A stretch of 64,000 bases of DNA, taken from positions 1 through 64,000 of IMG/VR virus record IMGVR_UViG_3300048883_000431; one strand, written 5' to 3'. The notes beneath the pieces are model-generated. The model saw only the letters and a list, made by a program, of their open reading frames with translations. It did not search any database and was not told the origin of the DNA. The position numbers and the translations under genes are program-made. The stretch is from a virus. Positions 13,269-19,736 of this stretch are shown piece after piece. The stretch's first letter is position 1, and each line of letters starts with the position of its first letter.

Positions 13269-13835
13269 CTAGGTGTTCTCGACCCGAGGCAGCACGATAC
13301 CTACCTGCCCCTGGTACTTGCCACGCTTGTCGCGATATGAGACTTCGCACGGCTCGTCGGACTGAAGGAAGATCGCCTGACCGATGCCTTCGTTCGCGTA
13401 TATCTTCGCCGGGAGAGGCGTGGTGTTCGAGATTTCCAGCGTCGCGTACCCCTCCCACTCCGGCTCGAACGGCGTTACGTTGAGTATGATCCCACACCGT
13501 GCGTAAGTCGACTTACCCAAGCACACTACCAACACATCGCGAGGGATGCGCCAGAACTCCACGGTTCGCGCGAGCGCGAAGGAATTTGGCGGGATTACGC
13601 ACGTGTCCGACTGCATCTCTACAAACGCTGCGGGCTGAAAGTTCTTAGGGTCTACGACCGTTGGCGAGACGTTCGTGAATACCTTCCATTCGTCGGCTAC
13701 GCGGAAGTCATACCCAAACGACGACAGCCCGTAGCTCACGCAGCCGTCGGTTCTGACTTGCGTACCGACGAACGGCTCCACCATGCCGTGCTGAGACGCC
13801 ATCTCACGTATCCAGCGATCCGACTTCACCGACAT
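13269..13835 (-). CDS. dcd: dCTP deaminase
   Basis: 188 residues, the usual length for Dcd. The trimer core motifs are present: SSFGYDFRV near residue 40, [17 protein letters not shown] near residue 105 and [10 protein letters not shown] with the catalytic Glu. The enzyme makes dUTP (or dUMP in bifunctional forms) from dCTP, feeding dTMP synthesis or lowering dCTP. Start is the ATG at 13835. It is the first leftward gene from the switch region at 13836-14110. No dUTPase or thymidylate synthase is visible in the window. Confidence 0.93.
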   Translation of the reverse strand: MSVKSDRWIREMASQHGMVEPFVGTQVRTDGCVSYGLSSFGYDFRVADEWKVFTNVSPTVVDPKNFQPAAFVEMQSDTCVIPPNSFALARTVEFWRIPRDVLVVCLGKSTYARCGIILNVTPFEPEWEGYATLEISNTTPLPAKIYANEGIGQAIFLQSDEPCEVSYRDKRGKYQGQVGIVLPRVENT

Positions 13836-13906
13836 CGTGTCTTCTCCCGAGCCTATTCGCTATAGTGAGCCCACCGTGCGCCTACGCAACATTAAGTTTG
13901 GAAGAC

Positions 13907-13984
13907 CCGTGACACCCGTGACACACCAATGGACATACGGCTTTACGCCGTGACACTACCCGTGACATGCCCGTGACTAGAAGG
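13907..13984 (+). repeat. Five CCGTGAC direct repeats (iteron-like)
   Basis: Exact 7-mers start at 13907, 13916, 13948, 13960 and 13971. Two further copies lie inverted at 13231-13246. The last copy reads CCCGTGACTAGAAGG, shared with the inverted element. Confidence 0.8.
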
Positions 13985-14039
13985 TCCATAGTGTGCCTTC
14001 TACCTTAACCGGGTGTGGCTTATATCTTACCCGGTTCCC

Positions 14040-14069
14040 TTGACGGGGGGAAGCCGAAGCGGGTATTAT
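14040..14069 (+). promoter_or_regulatory. Rightward promoter for the heptose-kinase-like gene
   Basis: TTGACG (14040-14045), an 18-base spacer and TATTAT (14064-14069). The -10 overlaps GGTATTATCTTGG, similar to the box at 4789-4796. Confidence 0.65.
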
Positions 14070-14110
14070 CTTGGTATCACCGCCAAGTTGCGAAATCCGA
14101 GGGGGTCGCG

Positions 14111-15082
14111 ATGAAGACTACGCACATCAACCAACTTCGCGTGCTGGTCGTGGGCGACATCATCCTCGACCGATACGTTCATAGTACGACCACACGGCTA
14201 TCATCGGAAGCCCCCGTCCCCATCCTTCGCCCGGACAAGACCGAACACCGCCTCGGCGGCGCGGCGAACGTCGCACGGCAATGCGCAGCGTTTGGGTGCG
14301 AGACACACCTAGTGGGCATCACGGGGAAGGACGGGCCGTTCGCGACCCTATGCGACCTCTTCGACGAGTCGGGGATCGGCTACCTCGGGGTGTTCCACAG
14401 TGAACGCCGTCCCACGACGGTCAAAACCCGCTTCCTGGGGAACGGACACCAGGTAATGCGTCTGGACGAGGAGGTAAACGAGCGAGACCACGGCGACGAG
14501 GTTCACCCCCGATTACTCAGCCACCTGGAGCGCACCGCCCACCTCTACGACGTCATCATCGTCCAAGACTACGGGAAGGGCGTTGTCGACTTCGACCTCC
14601 TGGAGGCACTCCTCGACAGGTCGAAGAAGGACCGCGTCCTCGTGGCGGACCCGACCCCCGACAGCATGGGCAAATTCGAGGCTTTCGACTACGTCACGCC
14701 CAATGAGCGCGAGTTCCGTGAGTACCACAACCTCAACACCGCTGACCGTGGGGCCGACCGCCAGGCGGCGAACCGCCAGATACACGATAGCTGCCTCAAG
14801 GGCGTCCTAGTCACGCGCGGCGCGGGCGGCGTCTCGATCTACTACGACGACGACATGCACGTCGGCATAAAGGCTGCCCCGGTGGTTGTCCGGGACGTCA
14901 CAGGCGCGGGGGATACCGCCGTCGCAGCGTTCGCCGTCGTGCTGGCCGCCAGCGGCTGCCTCATGACTGCTGTCCGCGCGGCTAACCATGCTGGGGCCGC
15001 CGTCGTCCAGCAGCAGGGGTGCGGCGTGGCCACGGTGAGCGACATCCTCCCTGGAGAATACGATGACGCCCCTGAGATGTGA
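14111..15082 (+). CDS. PfkB-family kinase resembling the HldE kinase domain (heptose-7-phosphate kinase-like)
   Basis: 323 residues from the ATG at 14111, after GAGGGGGTCGCG; the frame opens earlier but has no ribosome binding site there. Family marks: VVGDIILDRYV at the start, SSEAPVPIL, LGGAANVARQ near residue 51, TPNEREFREY, VTRGAGG and the anion hole DVTGAGDTAVAAF near residue 265 with its catalytic Asp. These match the first domain of HldE, which phosphorylates heptose 7-phosphate on the way to ADP-heptose. The second, nucleotidyltransferase domain of HldE is absent and not found elsewhere in the window. Other sugar kinases of the family remain possible. Heptosyltransferase-like genes at 32858, 36321 and 61884 give it a plausible pathway. 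Confidence 0.82.
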   Translation: MKTTHINQLRVLVVGDIILDRYVHSTTTRLSSEAPVPILRPDKTEHRLGGAANVARQCAAFGCETHLVGITGKDGPFATLCDLFDESGIGYLGVFHSERRPTTVKTRFLGNGHQVMRLDEEVNERDHGDEVHPRLLSHLERTAHLYDVIIVQDYGKGVVDFDLLEALLDRSKKDRVLVADPTPDSMGKFEAFDYVTPNEREFREYHNLNTADRGADRQAANRQIHDSCLKGVLVTRGAGGVSIYYDDDMHVGIKAAPVVVRDVTGAGDTAVAAFAVVLAASGCLMTAVRAANHAGAAVVQQQGCGVATVSDILPGEYDDAPEM

Positions 15083-15356
15083 GCCAGGATACGTGTGTGT
15101 CGAGGGCGGCGTCGCGAACTCTCACCGCATCGCCTTTGAGTCGGCCTGGATCGTGCGCATCGGGGGGAAGCCCTACCGCGTGGGGCCAGGCTGGCACGAT
15201 CTGGCCCTACTGGTACTGCAGCACTTCCAACTCCACGGCTGGAACGTGTACGTGAGCGACCCAACGCAAACTACTGTGAGTCGGCGTTGGGTCGCGCAAG
15301 CGGGGCTGGAGATCACGCCGGTTGGGCCCACTCCTGGAATTCTTCCAGCGTCATAG
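15063..15356 (+). CDS. Hypothetical protein, 97 residues
   Basis: ATG at 15063 overlaps the kinase gene by 20 bases and follows GGAGAATACG. The product starts MTPLRCEPGYVCVEGGVANSH, looks alpha/beta and has no membrane segment. Its 3' end overlaps the convergent gene at 15313 by 44 bases. No family is recognised; coupling to the kinase suggests a related role. Confidence 0.5.
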   Translation: MTPLRCEPGYVCVEGGVANSHRIAFESAWIVRIGGKPYRVGPGWHDLALLVLQHFQLHGWNVYVSDPTQTTVSRRWVAQAGLEITPVGPTPGILPAS

Positions 15357-15525
15357 GCCGTGAGGTCCTCCCCGGCGGGGACTCGTGGTAGGTGAACTCG
15401 GTGGACTCGTCGGCCAGTTCGAGGACCTTGTCGGACGCGTCCTCGTACCATTCCGACCGGGCGTCGTCTTCACACCCGTCCTCTCCGAACTCCATCAGTC
15501 CATCGTCCCACAGCTTGACATACAT
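15313..15525 (-). CDS. Small acidic protein, 70 residues
   Basis: ATG at 15525 after GGAGGCATACCT. The product is strongly acidic (EFGEDGCEDDARSEWYEDAS) and ends in EEFQEWAQPA. Acidic phage proteins of this size are often inhibitors or DNA mimics, but no family is recognised, so this is only a possibility. It is leftward, the second gene behind the promoter at 16018-16047. Confidence 0.5.
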   Translation of the reverse strand: MYVKLWDDGLMEFGEDGCEDDARSEWYEDASDKVLELADESTEFTYHESPPGRTSRPMTLEEFQEWAQPA

Positions 15526-15579
15526 AGGTATGCCTCCTTCACCGGAAGCATACCTTGGCTGCCCGAGCTTGGCAAGGCG

Positions 15580-15981
15580 TTATGCGCCCACAGCCATACC
15601 AATCTGACGGTTCGCTCGGACTTCGGCGAAGATCATCTCGCCGATGCTGTCGATCAGGCCCTCCAGCACCCACTGCTCGCATACCCCGAGCCCACCGGCG
15701 GCCAGCACCCGCTCCGAAAGGGATCGCGCGGCGACAGGGGCTTCCCGCTCCGTGGCCATGATGTATAGGACCACCGCGTGGGAGTTGTCATGGTTGACCC
15801 CGTGAGTGAGGACGTAGTCGATCCTCGCCCGGAGATCGGCTACGGAGCACCGACGGCAGATGAGCTTGTACAGGGTATGCTTCTCGGCAATCCTGCGCCA
15901 CGCATCGCTTCCGCTCGCGAGCCCTAGTTCCATCGTCGCTTCCCACGTTTCGATACGTCGGAAGTCGGCTTGCTTCAACAT
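15580..15981 (-). CDS. Hypothetical helical protein, 133 residues
   Basis: I choose the ATG at 15981 (MLKQADFRRIETWEATM), after GGAGGACGAGCA; the longer frame would extend into the promoter. The protein is predicted helical with three cysteines (LICRRCSV and GVCEQW). No known domain is recognised. It is the first leftward gene from a well-formed divergent promoter pair (16018-16091), so it is probably expressed early. Confidence 0.55.
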   Translation of the reverse strand: MLKQADFRRIETWEATMELGLASGSDAWRRIAEKHTLYKLICRRCSVADLRARIDYVLTHGVNHDNSHAVVLYIMATEREAPVAARSLSERVLAAGGLGVCEQWVLEGLIDSIGEMIFAEVRANRQIGMAVGA

Positions 15982-16017
15982 TGCTCGTCCTCCGTGTAGG
16001 GTGTCCAATTCATAGAT

Positions 16018-16047
16018 AGTATAGATGAATGTTGGCCGCGTAGTCAA
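16018..16047 (-). promoter_or_regulatory. Leftward promoter of a divergent pair
   Basis: Minus strand TTGACT (16042-16047), 18-base spacer, TATACT (16018-16023). Drives 15580-15981 and 15313-15525. Confidence 0.7.
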
Positions 16048-16063
16048 GTTGGTAAACGTAGGC

Positions 16064-16091
16064 TTGACTTTGGACGTGGGCGAGGTACACT
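16064..16091 (+). promoter_or_regulatory. Rightward promoter of a divergent pair
   Basis: TTGACT (16064-16069), 16-base spacer, TACACT (16086-16091), just before the gene at 16119. Its -35 is 16 bases from the -35 of the leftward promoter, so the two may compete or share a regulator. Confidence 0.65.
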
Positions 16092-16118
16092 CAAGCCATA
16101 CTGAAGGGACCTCGCCAT

Positions 16119-16331
16119 ATGGCCGAGCATCGACGTGTTGACTTCCAGCACCGCATCCCGCTTCTTGGGACCGACGACCCCAACCGCTGTGTCATGTGTA
16201 CGATCCCAGCCGACATCGACGACGCGGAGATGGCGCGTGTCTGCAAGGCGCTTAGGGCACTCACAGAGATTGTAGACCTGACGCCACTAGCCCACAACCG
16301 TCCGGTGGGCTCGGACAACCACGATGACTAA
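16119..16331 (+). CDS. Hypothetical protein, 70 residues
   Basis: ATG at 16119 after GAAGGGACCTCGCCAT. Contains a CVMC pair near residue 25 and ends in a His/Asp-rich tail (GSDNHDD). No second metal-binding pair is seen. Family not recognised. It is the first rightward gene of the divergent promoter pair. Confidence 0.5.
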   Translation: MAEHRRVDFQHRIPLLGTDDPNRCVMCTIPADIDDAEMARVCKALRALTEIVDLTPLAHNRPVGSDNHDD

Positions 16332-16495
16332 GGATTCCGACAGGCCCGTGTGCGTGGAGACGCATGTGTCGGTAGCGCGTAATTCGTGAGGGTACCCTTT
16401 CCCCGCACGTAGCGAGAACGGGCCGTAGCGCGGTACAACAACCGGGGGAGTTTTGGGCTCATGGCCCCTTCCCCGGAGCCGCCCACGGGGCTATA
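16332..16495 (+). other. Leader region with possible 11-residue peptide
   Basis: No larger gene. An ATG at 16461 after GGGGGAG opens an 11-codon frame (MAPSPEPPTGL) whose stop overlaps the next start (TAATG). CCCCGG and CCCACGGGG stretches could fold into a hairpin before 16496. Possible leader or attenuator; unproven. Confidence 0.3.
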
Positions 16496-16681
16496 ATGAC
16501 CTACGACAAACTGTTCGACGAGTTTCGGCGGGTGTCGCGCGCCAATGCGATGATGGCGCAGCTACTGGAGACCCAGGGAAAGGCCCTGGTTGCTGATAGG
16601 GAGCTGATTAAGCTCCTCATTCGTGTCCTACAAGCCAACGGCCTGGAGATTCCAGATGAAGCTATGCCCTTCCTGCGGTGA
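16496..16681 (+). CDS. Hypothetical helical protein, 61 residues
   Basis: ATG at 16496 with GGGG five bases upstream. Predicted as two helices (KLFDEFRRVSRANAMMAQLL and RELIKLLIRVLQANGLEIP), possibly a small coiled-coil dimer. Its 3' end overlaps the phosphoesterase start by 26 bases, suggesting coupling. No family recognised. Confidence 0.5.
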   Translation: MTYDKLFDEFRRVSRANAMMAQLLETQGKALVADRELIKLLIRVLQANGLEIPDEAMPFLR

Positions 16682-18029
16682 GGACTCCTTGACGAAGAAC
16701 GGCACCTCCCCGCGTGCCGACGGTTCCATGTACCAGAAGTTCCGCTGCGTGAACTGCGGGGCCAACCCCACCAACTACAGCCACACCGCCCCCGCCGCCC
16801 CGCGCGGTGCTGAGGCCGTGGTGGAGCACAGCGTGAACCGGCGCACCCACACCGCCACGGTACCGATGTCGGAGGCACCGACCACACTCGACGAGTGGAT
16901 CGCGATGCTGGACATCGACCTCGACGAGTGGTCCGTTACCAAGGCGAGCGCCGGGCGGTGGGAAGGCTTCATCAAGAACTCGCAGAAGCAGATCGAGAAG
17001 ACCCCGCTGTTTAAGTTCGCGGTGGAGGTCGTGCGGCGGCACCCAGTCATCGAGTCCCCCGCCGTTCGCCCTGTCCACATCAACATCTCCTACACCCCGC
17101 TGTCGATCCCGGTCGTGGTGGCACCGGACGAGTCCTGGGGACGTGCGCTCATCATCCCCGACACGCACCACGGCTTCATCCGCGACACCTACACGCGGAA
17201 GCTCACGCCCCTCCACGACCGCCGCGCCATTTCCATCGCCATGAGCGTCGCCGAGGTAACGCAGCCGGACAAGGTCATCCTGGTCGGTGACTGCCTCGAC
17301 CTGGCGGAGTTCTCCAAGAAGTTCGTCCGAAGTTCCGAGTTCGAGCGCACGTTTCAGCCCACCATCGTCGAGTTGGCGTGGACCTTGGCAAAGCTGCGGA
17401 CCTCGTGCCCTGACGCCGAGATCATCTACATGGAAGGCAACCACGAGAAGCGGTTCCGCGAGAGCGTCCTTATGGACATGAAGGAGCTCGAAGGCGTCTA
17501 CGCTGCGCTCGACCCCGAGAAGCTGCCCGTCCTGTCCGTCGCGAACTACCTCGGACTCGACGGGCTGGGGATCAACTGGGAAGGTCCCTACCCCAAGGCC
17601 CGCGTCCAGCTCAACAACCGCATGGTGGTGACCCATGGGCACACCGTCCGGTCCAAGGGCGGCGCGACCACCCGCGCGCTGCTACAGGGACTCGACTGCA
17701 ACATGGTCATGGGACACGTCCATCGCCTGGAGCAGGCGGCGCACACGTTCCACGGCACTGGAGACCCCATCGTCTACGTGGCAACGTCCGTCGGCACGCT
17801 GGCGCACATCGACGGGCGCGTCCCCTCGGGGTCCGCGACGGAGAACTGGCAGCAGGGCTTCGGCATGGTGGCCTACGAGATCGACGGGGATAGGTCGTTT
17901 ACCACGCTCCACCCCATCACCGCTGGGTTCAGCATCGTGGAGGGCGAGGCCTACGTCGGGGATGACTACACCGAGCAGCTCGTCGACGAGACGCGGTGCG
18001 ACGAGCTATCCTTGTCATTCGATGCGTAA
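16656..18029 (+). CDS. Calcineurin-like metallophosphoesterase with N-terminal zinc ribbon
   Basis: 457 residues from the ATG at 16656 (after GGAGATTCCAG). A zinc ribbon is formed by Cys4/Cys7 and Cys31/Cys34. The phosphoesterase core starts near residue 160 with all metal motifs: DTHHG, GDCLD, GNHEKR, THGH and GHVHR. Phage proteins of this build are usually annotated as DNA repair exonuclease or phosphodiesterase-like; the ribbon suggests action on DNA or RNA. The substrate is not known. It lies upstream of lysis, sigma and polymerase genes in the rightward early or middle unit. Confidence 0.88.
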   Translation: MKLCPSCGEDSLTKNGTSPRADGSMYQKFRCVNCGANPTNYSHTAPAAPRGAEAVVEHSVNRRTHTATVPMSEAPTTLDEWIAMLDIDLDEWSVTKASAGRWEGFIKNSQKQIEKTPLFKFAVEVVRRHPVIESPAVRPVHINISYTPLSIPVVVAPDESWGRALIIPDTHHGFIRDTYTRKLTPLHDRRAISIAMSVAEVTQPDKVILVGDCLDLAEFSKKFVRSSEFERTFQPTIVELAWTLAKLRTSCPDAEIIYMEGNHEKRFRESVLMDMKELEGVYAALDPEKLPVLSVANYLGLDGLGINWEGPYPKARVQLNNRMVVTHGHTVRSKGGATTRALLQGLDCNMVMGHVHRLEQAAHTFHGTGDPIVYVATSVGTLAHIDGRVPSGSATENWQQGFGMVAYEIDGDRSFTTLHPITAGFSIVEGEAYVGDDYTEQLVDETRCDELSLSFDA

Positions 18030-18040
18030 TCGGGCATAAT
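18012..18040 (+). promoter_or_regulatory. Rightward promoter inside the end of the phosphoesterase gene
   Basis: TTGTCA (18012-18017), 17-base spacer, CATAAT (18035-18040). Transcription would start near 18047, about 95 bases before the gene at 18141. Confidence 0.65.
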
Positions 18041-18103
18041 ATACGTGTGCACCGACGACGTACCGGAAAGCGTTCCGGCGCACATTGGTCGTGGAGTATG
18101 GTT

Positions 18104-18126
18104 GGGGGCCTTTGGCCCCCTTCTTC
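18104..18126 (+). terminator. Terminator-like hairpin in the leader of 18141
   Basis: GGGGGCC-TTT-GGCCCCC followed by TTCTTC, between the promoter at 18012 and the ribosome binding site at 18129. Its position in a leader suggests attenuation or the end of a ~80-base RNA, rather than simple gene-end termination. Confidence 0.6.
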
Positions 18127-18140
18127 ATGGAAGGGGCCAT

Positions 18141-18527
18141 ATGAGTGATTGGAGGAGGCATGGAAGCGTCCGCAGGCATGACCCGGACACGATGTTCGCG
18201 ACGGTTCGCCACGACGGCAAGCTGTACCTGAGCGCCACTGTCTACGAGAAACACCTACGCTATGAGACCCACGTGGTCTTGTTCTCCCTCCCGGATGGTG
18301 GGCGGCTCGGCGTCGCGCCGGTGCCGGACAACACCAACGACGCCTTACCGCTCCGTGGCAAGGAGCGCAACGGTGGCGCAGAGGTATCACGCGTTGGCGT
18401 GGTTCGGGAGGCCCTTACGAGTGCCGGGTATTCCCGCCCCTACGGTGGGCGACACCCGGTTGTGTGGGACGAAGACGAGAAGATGCTCGTGGTCGATTTA
18501 TCAAAGGAACTAGCACATGGCGCGTGA
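18141..18527 (+). CDS. Hypothetical protein, 128 residues
   Basis: ATG at 18141 after GGAAGGGGCC. The product starts MSDWRRHGSVRRHDPDTMF, with beta-rich middle (GKLYLSATVYEKHLRYETHV) and an acidic C-terminal third. No family is recognised. It overlaps the M15 peptidase gene by 11 bases and may be regulated by the hairpin in its leader. Confidence 0.5.
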   Translation: MSDWRRHGSVRRHDPDTMFATVRHDGKLYLSATVYEKHLRYETHVVLFSLPDGGRLGVAPVPDNTNDALPLRGKERNGGAEVSRVGVVREALTSAGYSRPYGGRHPVVWDEDEKMLVVDLSKELAHGA

Positions 18528-19140
18528 CGCTGTTGCCTCACTGAAGCGAGTGATCCAGCCCCAAGTCAGAGAGTTCGAGTCACGATGCGCGGATGAAGGA
18601 CTCGACGTCCTGATCTACTGCGGACTTCGGTCCCCCGAGGAGCAGGCGCGGCTCTGGCGCGTCGGACGAAGCCGGGCTAAGATCGACGAAACCGTCCTTA
18701 GCCTCCGCGCGGAGGCGGCCGACCTCGTGTCCATTCCTCCGTTGGCCGCCCCGAGCTCCAAGATGCTGCAGTACGCCGCCCTCCAGTTCGCCGACAACCC
18801 GGCTTTCCACGCCTACCCCCGTCCCGACGACTGCATTCTGACCGCGCGGTTCTCGGTCTTCATGGCGTCCCACATCGACATGGCGGGGCCGCAACGGGGG
18901 ACGCGTAGGGTCACCAACGCGTGTCCGGGGCAGTCCGTCCACCAGTACGGTCTGGCCTTCGACGCTGTCCCCACACTCGGTGGGAAGCCTCTGTGGGACG
19001 ATGCCGACGCCTTGGATGACATGGGCGCGATTGGCGAGGAGTGCGGGTTTGAGTGGGCAGGACGATGGCGCACCTTCCAGGAGTTCGTCCACTTCCAAGC
19101 GGTTGGCTGGAAGGACACCGTTCGGGGGCAGGGCGTATGA
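18517..19140 (+). CDS. Endolysin-like M15 peptidase (L-Ala-D-Glu/D-Ala carboxypeptidase type)
   Basis: 207 residues, ATG after AAAGGAACTAGCAC. The zinc site of the LAS/M15 group is visible: SVHQYGLAFDAV (His and Asp ligands, near residue 148) and EFVHFQ near the C-terminus (Glu base and His ligand). The N-terminal part (IYCGLRSPEEQARLWRVGRS) also fits. Such enzymes cut peptide bridges of peptidoglycan, as in T5-type lysins. The middle has a longer insertion (about residues 60-110) than short lysins. It overlaps the sigma-like gene downstream by ATGA. Confidence 0.85.
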   Translation: MARDAVASLKRVIQPQVREFESRCADEGLDVLIYCGLRSPEEQARLWRVGRSRAKIDETVLSLRAEAADLVSIPPLAAPSSKMLQYAALQFADNPAFHAYPRPDDCILTARFSVFMASHIDMAGPQRGTRRVTNACPGQSVHQYGLAFDAVPTLGGKPLWDDADALDDMGAIGEECGFEWAGRWRTFQEFVHFQAVGWKDTVRGQGV

Positions 19141-19736
19141 CCCCCTTACCCGTGCGTAGGGACTTGACCAACGACATTCTCGCGCTGCACGACACCGTCA
19201 TGGGCATGGCGGTCAATCGTATGGGGATGGATTGCTACCACGCAGCCCAAGACGTGGCGCAGGACACCGTCTCCCGCGTTATCCTCAAGCAGGCGTTCAT
19301 CGACGTTCAGGACGCGGGGACGGTCAGGGCGTACACCCTTCGGGCTGCGGACAACGCCATTATCGACTACTACCGCGCCAACCATGGACCAAGCGGCAAC
19401 GGGCTCCGGGAGACCCCCACCGGGCTACGGGGGGAGTTCCTCAAGTCCCCCGGCGACGTTGAGGCAGGCGGTTACCTCTCGACCTCGTCTCTCCCCACGG
19501 CTCTGGGGGAACTCCAGCATGAGGAGAGGGCGGAGTGGGTACGGTCACGGGCTGCCCGTCTCCCGAAGGAGCAGCGGTTGGCTATTCTTGCCCTCCTGGA
19601 GGGGCATAGCATGGCCGACTACGGGAAGCGTACCGGACGAGGGGGCTCCACGACGCGCGTGCTAGTCAAGCGGGCGAAAGCCGGGCTTGCGGTGCTGCTC
19701 GACCGAGAAGGGGTTCGCGATGATCTTTGTGAATGA
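19137..19736 (+). CDS. Second sigma-70-like RNA polymerase sigma factor
   Basis: 199 residues from the ATG at 19137 (MTPLPVRRDLTNDILA). Region 2 features lie at about residues 38-85 (QDVAQDTVSRVILKQAF, then RAYTLRAADNAIIDYYRAN), and a region 4-type helix-turn-helix at about 145-190 (LPKEQRLAILALLEGHS, then GGSTTRVLVKRAKAGL). The spacing fits a small ECF-like factor. It overlaps the polymerase gene by 17 bases. With the factor at 10160 it gives the phage two candidates for redirecting host RNA polymerase. Confidence 0.7.
   Translation: MTPLPVRRDLTNDILALHDTVMGMAVNRMGMDCYHAAQDVAQDTVSRVILKQAFIDVQDAGTVRAYTLRAADNAIIDYYRANHGPSGNGLRETPTGLRGEFLKSPGDVEAGGYLSTSSLPTALGELQHEERAEWVRSRAARLPKEQRLAILALLEGHSMADYGKRTGRGGSTTRVLVKRAKAGLAVLLDREGVRDDLCE

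Larger units (their letters stand above)
13836..14110. promoter_or_regulatory. Divergent switch region, candidate operator or replication origin
   Basis: 275 bases without a gene between leftward dcd and rightward 14111. It holds five direct CCGTGAC copies (starting 13907, 13916, 13948, 13960, 13971), a rightward promoter at 14040-14069 and a possible leftward -10 near 13857. Two AT-richer stretches (13890-13900 and 14013-14040) are present. The site marks the switch of gene direction in the genome. Confidence 0.55.

Noticed and set aside
13845-13875. CTCACTATAG, matching the core of a T7 promoter, on the minus strand before dcd
   Set aside because: Only ten bases match, no phage single-subunit RNA polymerase gene is visible, and a host-type -10 explains TATAG equally well.
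16492-16497. TATAAT at the start of the 61-residue gene
   Set aside because: It overlaps the start codon at 16496, so a transcript from it would begin inside the gene; kept out as a promoter for that gene.
16662-17642. 326-codon minus-strand ORF opposite the metallophosphoesterase
   Set aside because: Shadow of a gene whose metal motifs are all present on the plus strand; the antisense product is Val/Asp/Gly-rich and unrecognisable.
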